Shown one piece after another: positions 54,073 to 64,000 of a stretch of DNA of 64,000 bases. The stretch covers positions 62,001 to 126,000 of the forward strand of contig NW_026947710.1 of the NCBI RefSeq assembly GCF_034190915.1. The letters are read 5' to 3'. This DNA is from Cavia porcellus. Its lineage: Eukaryota; Chordata; Mammalia; Rodentia; Caviidae. A model generated the notes under the pieces. It ran no database searches, had not been told where the DNA came from, and worked only from the letters and a program-made list of their open reading frames with translations. Each line of letters starts with the position of its first letter. The first letter of the stretch is position 1. The translations under genes were made by a program, and so were the position numbers.

Positions 54073-55086
54073 ACCACCCCGTGATGTTTTTCAGAAACCT
54101 ATCCTACATTGCCACTGCATGTTCCATTACCTCCCCATGCTGACCACCCCCCGGTGCTTTTCTCCATCCTACATTGCCACTCACGGCCTATCCTAATTCA
54201 GATCCTGCGATTCACACCACCCCATGATGTTTTTCTCACTCCTTGTAGTTAATGTAATGTAACACACACCCATACAATGCGCACCACCCCGTGATGTTTT
54301 TCTCACTGCTACTAGTGAATGTAATGTAACACACACCCATACAATGCGCACCACCCCATGATGTTTTTCTCACTCCTACTAGTGAATGTAATGTAACACA
54401 CACCCATACAATGCACACCACCCCGTGATGTTTTTCTCACTCCTACTAGTGAATCTAATGTAACACACACCCATACAATGCGCACCACCCCGTGATGTTT
54501 TTCTCACTCCTACTAGTGAATCTAATGTAACACACACCCATACAATGCGTACCACCCCGTGATGTTTTTCTCACTCCTACTAGTGAATGTAATGTAACAC
54601 ACACCCATACAATGCGCACCACCCCGTGATGTTTTTCTCACTCCTACTAGTGAATCTAATGTAACACACACCCATACAATGCGTACCACCCCATGATGTT
54701 TTTCTCACTCCTACTAGTGAATGTAATGTAACACACACAGAAACAATGCGCACCACCCCGTGATGTTTTTCTCACTCCTACTAGTGAATGTAATGTAACA
54801 CACACCCATACAATGCGCACCACCCCGTGATGTTTTTCTCACTCCTACTAGTGAATTTAATGTAACACACACCCATACAATGCGCACCACCCCGTGATGT
54901 TTTTCTCACTCCTACTAGTGAATGTAATGTAACACACACCCATACAATGCGCACCACCCCGTGATGTTTTTCTCACTCCTATTAGTGAATGTTATGTAAC
55001 ACACACCCATACAATGCGCACCACCCCGTGATGTTTTTCTCACTCCTACTAGTGAATCTAATGTAACACACACCCATACAATGCGC
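54073..55086 (+). repeat. HOR unit 51, gamma dimer + 13 A
   Basis: Copy of unit 48 at an offset of 4,247 bp, with all its private variants. The A run is 54216-55086. Confidence 0.9.
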
Positions 55087-56702
55087 ACCACCCCGCGATG
55101 TTTTTCAGAAACCTATCCTACATTGCCACTGCATGTTCCCTGACCTCCCCATGCTGACCACCCCGCAGTGCTTTTCTCCATGCTACATTGCCACTCACTG
55201 CCTATCCTAATTCAGACCCTCCGATTCACACCACCCCGTGATGTTTTCCTCACTCCTACTAGTGAATGTAATGTAACACACACAGAAACAATGCGCACCA
55301 CCCCGTGATGTTTTTCTCACTCCTACTAGTGAATGTAATGTAACACACACCCATACAATGCACACCACCCCGTGATGTTTTTCTCACTCCTACTAGTGAA
55401 TCTAATGTAACACACACCCATACAATGCGCACCACCCCGTGATGTTTTTCTCACTCCTACTAGTGAATGTAATGTAACACACACAAATACAATGCGCAAA
55501 ATCCCGTGATGTTTTTCTCACTCCTACTAGTGAATCTAATGTAACAAACACCCATACAATGCGCACCACCCCATGATGTTTTTCTCACTCCTACTAGTGA
55601 AAGTAATGTAACACACACCCATACAATGCGCACCACCCCATGATGTTTTTCTCACTCCTACTAGTGAATGTAATGTAACACACACCCATACATGCGCACC
55701 ACCCCGTGATATTTTTCTCACTCCTACTAGTGAATGTAATGTAACACACACCCATACAATGCGCACCACACCGTGATGTTTTTGTCACTCCGACTAGTGA
55801 ATGTAATGTAACACACACCCATACAATGCGCACCACCCCGTGATGTTTTTCTCACTCCTACTCGTGAATGTAATGTAACACACACCCATACAATGTGCAC
55901 CACCCCGTGATGTTTTTCTCACTCCTACTAGTGAATCTAATGTAACACACACCCATACAATGCGCACCACCCCGTGATTTTTTTCTCACTCCTACTAGTG
56001 AATCTAATGTAACACACACCCATACAATGCGCACCACCCCGTGATGTTTTTCTCACTGCTACTAGTGAATGTAATGTAACACACACCCATACAATGCGCA
56101 CCACCCCATGATGTTTTTCTCACTCCTACTAGTGAATGTAATGTAACACACACCCATACAATGCACACCACCCCGTGATGTTTTTCTCACTCCTACTAGT
56201 GAATCTAATGTAACACACACCCATACAATGCGCACCACCCCGTGATGTTTTTCTCACTCCTACTAGTGAATCTAATGTAACACACACCCATACAATGCGC
56301 ACCACCCCGTGATGTTTTTCTCACTCCTACTAGTGAATGTAATGTAACACACACCCATACAATGCGCACCACCCCGTGATGTTTTTCTCACTCCTACTAG
56401 TGAATCTAATGTAACACACACCCATACAATGCGTACCACCCCGTGATGTTTTTCACACTCCTACTAGTGAATGTAATGTAACACACACAGAAACAATGCG
56501 CACCACCCCGTGATGTTTTTCTCACTCCTACTAGTGAATGTAATGTAACACACACCCATACAATGCGCACCACCCCGTGATGTTCTTCTCACTCCTATTA
56601 GTGAATGTTATGTAACACACACCCATACAATGCGCACCACCCCGTGATGTTTTTCTCACTCCTACTAGTGAATCTAATGTAACACACACCCATACAATGC
56701 GC
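55087..56702 (+). repeat. HOR unit 52, beta dimer + 22 A
   Basis: Copy of unit 49, including the 1-bp loss near 55690, but with the common GAATGTAATG where unit 49 has GAATGTCATG. The A run is 55230-56702. Confidence 0.9.
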
Positions 56703-58654
56703 ACCACCCCGCGATGTTTTTCAGAAACCTATCCTACATTGCCATTGCATGTTCCCTGACCTCCCCATGCTGACCACCCCGCAGTGCTTTTCTCCATGCT
56801 ACATTGCCACTCACTGCCTATCCTAATTCAGACCCTCCGATTCACACCACCCCGTGATGTTTTCCTCACTCCTACTAGTGAATGTAATGTAACACACACC
56901 CATACAATGCGCACCACCCCGTGATGTTTTTCTCACTCCTACTAGTGAATGTAATGTAACACACACCCATACAATGCGCACCACCCCGTGATGTTTTTCT
57001 CACTCCTACTAGTGAATCTAATGTAACACACACCCATACAATGCGCACCACCCCGTGATGTTTTTCTCACTCCTACTAGTGAATCTAATGTAACACACAC
57101 CCATACAATGCGCACCACCCCGTGATGTTTTTCTCACTCCTACTAGTGAATGTAATGTAACACACACCCATACAATGCGCACCGCCCCGTGATGTTTTTC
57201 ACACTCTTACTAGTGAATGTAATGTAACACACACCCATACAATGCGCACCACCCCGTGATGTTTTTTTCACTCCTACTAGTGAATGTAATGTAACACACA
57301 CCCATACAATGCGCACCACCCCGTGATGTTTTTCTCACTCCTACTCGTGAATGTAATGTAACACACACAAATACAATGCGCACCATCCCGTGATGTTTTT
57401 CTCACTCCTACTAGTGAATCTAATGTAACACACACCCATACAATGCGCACCACCCCGTGATGTTTTTCTCACTCCTACTAGGGAAAGTAATGTAACACAC
57501 ACCCATACAATGCGCACCACCCCGTGATGTTTTTCTCACTCCTACTAGTGAATGTAATGTAACACACACCCATACAATGCGCACCACCCCGTGATGTTTT
57601 TCTTACTCCTACTAGTGAATGTAATGTAACACACACCCATACAATGCGCACCACCGCGTGATGTTTTTCTCACTCCTACTAGTGAATGTAATGTAACACA
57701 CACCCATACAATGCGCACCACCCCGTGATGTTTTTCTCACTCCTACTCGTGAATCTAATGTAACACACACCCATACAATGCGCACCACCCCGTGATGTTT
57801 TTCTCACTCCTACTAGTGAATCTAATGTAACACACACCCATACAATGCGCACCACCCCGTGATTTTTTTCTCACTCCTACTAGTGAATCTAATGTAACAC
57901 ACACCCATACAATGCGCACCACCCCGTGATGTTTTTCTCACTCCTACTAGTGAATGGAATGTAACACACACCCATACAATGCGCACCACCCAGTGATGTT
58001 TTTCTCACTCCTACTAGTGAATCTAATGTAACACACACCCATACAATGCGCACCACCCCGTGATGATTTTCTCACTCCTACTAGTGAATGTAATGTAACA
58101 CACACCCATACAATGCTCATCACCCCGTAATGTTTTTCTCACTCCTACTAGTGAATGTAATGTAACACACACCCATACAATGCGCAGAACCCCGTGATGT
58201 TTTTCTCACTCCTACTAGTGAATCTAATGTAACACACACCCATACAATGCGCACCACCCCGTGATGTTTTTCTCACTCCTACTAGTGAATGTAATGTAAC
58301 ACACACCCATACAATGCGCACCACCCCGTGATCTTTTTCTCACTCCTACTAGTGAATCTAATGTAACACACACCCATACAATGCGCACCACCCCGTGATA
58401 TTTTTCTCACTCCTACTAGTGAATGTAATGTAACACACACCCATACAATGCGCACCACCCCGTGATGTTTTTCTCACTCCTACTAGTGAATGTAATGTAA
58501 CACACACCCATACAATGCGCACCACCCCGTGATGTTTTTCTCACTCCTATTAGTGAATGTTATGTAACACACACCCATACAATGCGCACCACCCCGTGAT
58601 GTTTTTCTTACTCCTACTAGTGAATCTAATGTAACACACACTCATACAATGCGC
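56703..58654 (+). repeat. HOR unit 53, beta dimer + 27 A
   Basis: GCCATTGCATG dimer. The A run 56846-58654 includes TAGGGAAAGTAATG near 57480, TGCTCATCACCCCG near 58116 and GCGCAGAACC near 58183. These recur in unit 55. Confidence 0.9.
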
Positions 58655-59869
58655 ACCACCCCGCGATGTTTTTCAGAAACCTATCCTACATTGCCACTGC
58701 ATGTTCCCTGACCTCCCCATGCTGACCACCCCGCAGTGCTTTTCTCCATGCTACATTGCCACTCACTGCCTATCCTAATTCAGACCCTCCGATTCACACC
58801 ACCCCGTGATGTTTTCCTCACTCCTACTAGTGAATGTAATGTAACACACACCCATACAATGCGCACCACCCCGTGATGTTTTTCTCACTCCTACTAGTGA
58901 ATGTAATGTAACACACACCCATACAATGCGCACCACCCCGTGATGTTTTTCTCACTCCTACTAGTGAATCTAATGTAACACACACCCATACAATGCGCAC
59001 CACCCCGTGATGTTTTTCTCACTCCTACTAGTGAATGTAATGTAAAACACACCCATACAATGCGCACCACCCCGTGATGTTTTTCTCACTCCTACTAGTG
59101 AATCTAATGTAACACACACCCATACAATGCGCACCACCCCGTGATTTTTTTCTCACTCCTACTAGTGAATCTAATGTAACACACACCCATACAATGCGCA
59201 CCACCCCGTGATGTTTTTCTCACTGCTACTAGTGAATGTAATGTAACACACACCCATACAATGCGCACCACCCCATGATGTTTTTCTCACTCCTACTAGT
59301 GAATGTAATGTAACACACACCCATACAATGCACACCACCCCGTGATGTTTTTCTCACTCCTACTAGTGAATCTAATGTAACACACACCCATACAATGCGC
59401 ACCACCCCGTGATGTTTTTCTCACTCCTACTAGTGAATCTAATGTAACACACACCCATACAATGCGCACCACCCCGTGATGTTTTTCTCACTCCTACTAG
59501 TGAATGTAATGTAACACACACCCATACAATGCGCACCACCCCGTGATGTTTTTCTCACTCCTACTAGTGAATCTAATGTAACACACACCCATACAATGTG
59601 TACCACCCCGTGATGTTTTTCACACTCCTACTAGTGAATGTAATGTAACACACACAGAAACAATGCGCACCACCCCGTGATGTTTTTCTCACTCCTACTA
59701 GTGAATGTAATGTAACACACACCCATACAATGCGCACCACCCCGTGATGTTCTTCTCACTCCTATTAGTGAATGTTATGTAACACACACCCATACAATGC
59801 GCACCACCCCGTGATGTTTTTCTCACTCCTACTAGTGAATCTAATGTAACACACACCCATACAATGCGC
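58655..59869 (+). repeat. HOR unit 54, beta dimer + 16 A
   Basis: The A run is 58798-59869. Its second half resembles the end of unit 52 (GTGATTTTTTTC, CTGCTACTAG, GATGTTCTTCTC), with a private AATGTGTACC near 59598. Confidence 0.88.
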
Positions 59870-61821
59870 ACCACCCCGCGATGTTTTTCAGAAACCTATC
59901 CTACATTGCCATTGCATGTTCCCTGACCTCCCCATGCTGACCACCCCGCAGTGCTTTTCTCCATGCTACATTGCCACTCACTGCCTATCCTAATTCAGAC
60001 CCTCCGATTCACACCACCCCGTGATGTTTTCCTCACTCCTACTAGTGAATGTAATGTAACACACACCCATACAATGCGCACCACCCCATGATGTTTTTCT
60101 CACTCCTACTAGTGAATGTAATGTAACACACACCCATACAATGCGCACCACCCCGTGATGTTTTTCTCACTCCTACTAGTGAATCTAATGTAACACACAC
60201 CCATACAATGCGCACCACCCCGTGATGTTTATCTCACTCCTACTAGTGAATCTAATGTAACACACACCCATACAATGCGCACCGCCCCGTGATGTTTTTC
60301 TCACTCCTACTAGTGAATGTAATGTAACACACACCCATACAATGCGCACCGCCCCGTGATGTTTTTCACACTCTTACTAGTGAATGTAATGTAACACACA
60401 CCCATACAATGCGCACCACCCCGTGATGTTTTTTTCACTCCTACTAGTGAATGTAATGTAACACACACCCATACAATGCGCACCACCCCGTGATGTTGTT
60501 CTCACTCCTACTCGTGAATGTAATGTAACACACACAAATACAATGCGCACCATCCCGTGATGTTTTTCTCACTCCTACTAGTGAATCTAATGTAACACAC
60601 ACCCATACAATGCGCACCACCCCGTGATGTTTTTCTCACTCCTACTAGGGAAAGTAATGTAACACACACCCATACAATGCGCACCACCCCGTGATGTTTT
60701 TCTCACTCCTACTAGTGAATGTAATGTAACACACACCCATACAATGCGCACCACCCCGTGATGTTTTTCTTACTCCTACTAGTGAATGTAATGTAACACA
60801 CACCCATACAATGCGCACCACCGCGTGATGTTTTTCTCACTCCTACTAGTGAATGTAATGTAACACACACCCATACAATGCGCACCACCCCGTGATGTTT
60901 TTCTCACTCCTACTCGTGAATCTAATGTAACACACACCCATACAATGCGCACCACCCCGTGATGTTTTTCTCACTCCTACTAGTGAATCTAATGTAACAC
61001 ACACCCATACAATGCGCACCACCCCGTGATTTTTTTCTCACTCCTACTAGTGAATCTAATGTAACACACACCCATACAATGCGCACCACCCCGTGATGTT
61101 TTTCTCACTCCTACTAGTGAATGGAATGTAACACACACCCATACAATGCGCACCACCCAGTGATGTTTTTCTCACTCCTACTACTGAATCTAATGTAACA
61201 CACACCCATACAATGCGCACCACCCCGTGATGATTTTCTCACTCCTACTAGTGAATGTAATGTAACACACACCCATACAATGCTCATCACCCCGTAATGT
61301 TTTTCTCACTCCTACTAGTGAATGTAATGTAACACACACCCATACAATGCGCAGAACCCCGTGATGTTTTTCTCACTCCTACTAGTGAATCTAATGTAAC
61401 ACACACCCATACAATGCGCACCACCCCGTGATGTTTTTCTCACTCCTACTAGTGAATGTAATGTAACACACACCCATACAATGCGCACCACCCCGTGATC
61501 TTTTTCTCACTCCTACTAGTGAATCTAATGTAACACACACCCATACAATGCGCACCACCCCGTGATATTTTTCTCACTCCTACTAGTGAATGTAATGTAA
61601 CACACACCCATACAATGCGCACCACCCCGTGATGTTTTTCTCACTCCTACTAGTGAATGTAATGTAACACACACCCATACAATGCGCACCACCCCGTGAT
61701 GTTTTTCTCACTCCTATTAGTGAATGTTATGTAACACACACCCATACAATGCGCACCACCCCGTGATGTTTTTCTTACTCCTACTAGTGAATCTAATGTA
61801 ACACACACCCATACAATGCGC
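59870..61821 (+). repeat. HOR unit 55, beta dimer + 27 A
   Basis: Copy of unit 53 at an offset of 3,167 bp. Private changes relative to unit 53 are at 60088, 60231, 60284, 60498 and 61184. The A run is 60013-61821. Confidence 0.9.
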
Positions 61822-62902
61822 ACCACCCCGCGATGTTTTTCAGAAACCTATCCTACATTGCCACTGCATGTTCCCTGACCTCCCCATGCTGACCACCCCG
61901 CAGTGCTTTTCTCCATGCTACATTGCCACTCACTGCCTATCCTAATTCAGACCCTCCGATTCACACCACCCCGTGATGTTTTCCTCACTCCTACTAGTGA
62001 ATGTAATGTAACACACACCCATACAATGCGCACCACCCCGTGATGTTTTTCTCACTCCTACTAGTGAATGTAATGTAACACACACCCATACAATGCGCAC
62101 CACCCCGTGATGTTTTTCTCACTCCTACTAGTGAATCTAATGTAAAACACACCCATACAATGCGCACCACCCCGTGATGTTTTTCTCACTCCTACTAGTG
62201 AATGTAATGTAAAACACACCCATACAATGCGCACCACCCCGTGATGTTTTTCTCACTCCTACTAGTGAATGTAATGTAAAACACACCCATACAATGCGCA
62301 CCACCCCGTGATGTTTTTCTCACTCCTACTAGTGAATGTAATGTAACACACACCCATACAATGCGCACCACCCCGTGATGTTTTTTTCACTCCTACTAGT
62401 GAATGTAATGTAACACACACAAATACAATGCGCACCATCCCGTGATGTTTTTCTCACTCCTACTAGTGAATCTAATGTAACACACACCCATACAATGCGC
62501 ACCACCCCGTGATGTTTTTCTCACTCCTACTAGTGAAAGTAATGTAACACACACCCATACAATGCGCACCACCCCGTGATGTTTTTCTCACTCCTACTAG
62601 CGAATGTAATGTAACACACACCCATACAATGCGCACCACCCCGTGATGTTTTTCTCACTCCTTCTAGTGAATGTGATGTAACACACACCCATACAATGCC
62701 CACCACCCCGTGATGTTTTTCTCACTCCTACTAGTGAATGTAATATAACACACACCCATACAATGCGCACCGCCCCGTGATGTTTTTCTCACTCCTACTA
62801 GTGAACCTAATGTAACACACACCCATACAATGCGCACCCCCCCGTGATGTTTTTCTCACTCCTATTAGTGAATCTAATGTAACACACACCCATACAATGC
62901 GC
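61822..62902 (+). repeat. HOR unit 56, beta dimer + 14 A
   Basis: Fifth beta dimer in succession (units 52-56). The A run 61965-62902 has three GTAAAACACACC monomers in a row (about 62143-62283). It then changes to the end of unit 45 from about 62540 (TAGCGAATG, CCTTCTAGTG, GTAATATAAC). Confidence 0.88.
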
Positions 62903-63915
62903 ACCACCCCGTGATGTTTTTCAGAAACCTATCCTACATTGCCACTGCATGTTCCATTACCTCCCCATGCTGACCACCCCCCGGTGCTTTTCTCCATCCT
63001 ACATTGCCACTCACTGCCTATCCTAATTCAGATCCTCCGATTCACACCACCCCGTGATGTTTTTCTCACTGCTTGTAGTGAATGTAATGTAACACACACC
63101 CATACAATGCGCACCACCCCGTGATGTTTTTCTCACTGCTACTAGTGAATGTAATGTAACACACACCCATACAATGCGCACCACCCCATGATGTTTTTCT
63201 CACTCCTACTAGTGAATGTAATGTAACACACACCCATACAATGCACACCACCCCGTGATGTTTTTCTCACTCCTACTAGTGAATCTAATGTAACACACAC
63301 CCATACAATGCGCACCACCCCGTGATGTTTTTCTCACTCCTACTAGTGAATCTAATGTAACACACACCCATACAATTCGCACCACCCCGTGATGTTTTTC
63401 TCACTCCTACTAGTGAATGTAATGTAACACCCACCCATACAATGCGTACCACCCCGTGATGTTTTTCTCACTCCTACTAGTGAATCTAATGTAACACACA
63501 CCCATACAATGCGTACCACCCCGTGATGTTTTTCTCACTCCTACTAGTGAATGTAATGTAACACACACAGAAACAATGCGCACCACCCCGTGATGTTTTT
63601 CTCACTCCTACTAGTGAATGTAATGTAACACACACCCATACAATGCGCACCACCCCGTGATCTTTTTCTCACTCCTACTAGTGAATGTAATGTAACACAC
63701 ACCCATACAATGCGCACCACCCCGTGATGTTTTTCTCACCCCTACTAGTGAATGTAATGTAACAACACCCATACAATGCGCACCACCCCGTGATGTTTTT
63801 CTCACTCCTATTAGTGAATGTTATGTAACACACACCCATACAATGCGCACCACCCCGTGATGTTTTTCTCACTCCTACTAGTGAATCTAATGTAACACAC
63901 ACCCATACAATGCGC
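62903..63915 (+). repeat. HOR unit 57, gamma dimer + 13 A
   Basis: Copy of unit 46 at an offset of about 16,710 bp (CACTGCTTGTAG, AATTCGCACC, AACACCCACCC). It is 1 bp shorter in the A run because of GTAACAACACCC near 63764. Confidence 0.88.
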
Positions 63916-64000
63916 ACCACCCGCCATGTTTTTCAGAAACCTATCCTACATTGCCACTGCATGTTCCCTGACCTCCCCATGCTGACCACCCCGCAGTGCT
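63916..64000 (+). repeat. HOR unit 58, beta dimer, cut by window end
   Basis: The B head is ACCACCCGCCATG, one base shorter than unit 47 but with the same CGCCATG variant. Only B and the start of C are inside the window. The array clearly continues beyond 64000. Confidence 0.88.

Larger units (their letters stand above)
48500..57047 (+). repeat. 4,247-bp tandem duplication
   Basis: Dimers at 49845/54092, 50859/55106 and 52475/56722 are each 4,247 bp apart. TAGTTAATG and CACAGACCC in the A runs fit the same offset. The edges are approximate: about 48.5 kb on the left, and about 57047 on the right, where GCAGCACCCC (52801) faces GCACCACCCC. Confidence 0.87.
56700..63030 (+). repeat. 3,167-bp tandem duplication
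   Basis: Dimers at 56722/59889 and 58674/61841, and markers such as TAGGGAAAG and TGCTCATCACC, are 3,167 bp apart. At least six single-base differences are visible between the copies. The right edge is uncertain; the match fades within unit 56, before about 62540. Confidence 0.83.
1..64000 (+). repeat. Three-monomer (A/B/C) higher-order satellite array filling the window
   Basis: The window is built only from head-to-tail copies of a 67-bp monomer A and of a 143-bp dimer of two related monomers, B (70 bp) and C (73 bp). I saw no inverted copy and no unique sequence. A clean A copy (587-653) has a head ACCACCCCGTG, a T5 tract, an ACTAGT hexamer and a CA-rich tail with CACACACCC. Its composition is 21 C, 9 G, 19 A and 18 T, so it is C-rich on this strand. 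Spacing gives about 833 A copies and 58 B-C dimers. The organisation is that of eukaryotic satellite DNA; the species and locus are not determinable from sequence alone. Confidence 0.97.

Noticed and set aside
1..64000. CRISPR-like reading: constant head with differing tails
   Set aside because: The tails are themselves repeated monomers rather than unique spacers, the period is 67 bp with mutations throughout, and no cas-like gene is present.
1..64000. Telomeric repeat, microsatellite tract or transposon insertion
   Set aside because: No TTAGGG-type run, no long simple CA tract (only the short CACACAC in each monomer), and no foreign insertion or target-site duplication interrupts the 67-bp phase.
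1..64000. tRNA, rRNA, small RNA, promoter or terminator
   Set aside because: Every base belongs to A, B or C copies and none of them resembles a known RNA gene or control element that I can recognise. Satellite transcription remains possible but is not shown by the sequence.

Overview
The whole 64 kb is one uninterrupted satellite-DNA array. I find no protein gene, RNA gene, transposon or unique sequence in it. A very long, head-to-tail, non-coding array with nested higher-order periodicity is typical of eukaryotic heterochromatin (centromeric, pericentromeric or subtelomeric). I cannot name the species or chromosomal position from the sequence.

Three related monomers build the array, all in the same orientation. 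Monomer A is 67 bp (a clean copy is 587-653), B is 70 bp (for example 1400-1469) and C is 73 bp (for example 1470-1542; 72 bp in one class). All three begin with a similar head of the form ACCACCCC..GTG.T-tract and differ in their tails. B and C always occur together as a 143-bp dimer that punctuates runs of A. The window therefore reads as (B-C-A x n) repeated 58 times (first and last unit cut by the window edges), with n from 6 to 37 and about 833 A monomers in total, inferred from spacing. All 57 dimer-to-dimer distances fit 142 or 143 + 67n within 3 bp, and the misfits map to visible 1-2 bp indels.

The B-C dimers fall into three classes by shared substitutions: alpha (8 copies), beta (29) and gamma (21). 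Layout: (1) 1-12.8 kb, alpha-beta-gamma super-units, beginning with two near-identical copies of about 2.5 kb; (2) 12.8-23.5 kb, a 5,412-bp tandem duplication; (3) 23.6-43 kb, where alpha disappears and beta/gamma units are shuffled by duplications with offsets of 2,907, 2,230 and 6,421 bp; (4) 43-64 kb, where A runs lengthen to 28-37 monomers and further duplications occur (offsets 3,231, 4,247 and 3,167 bp), and the last 1.5 kb repeats 45.8-47.3 kb at an offset of about 16.7 kb.

The short open frames on both strands are by-products of the repeat. 67 is not a multiple of 3, the frames rely on GTG/TTG starts, and the longer ones exist where 1-2 bp indels shift the frame. The interest here is the evolutionary record: nested unequal exchanges, loss of one dimer class, and strict 67-bp phase around a conserved B-C dimer. 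Identity statements rest on comparing diagnostic variants by eye, not on a full alignment.
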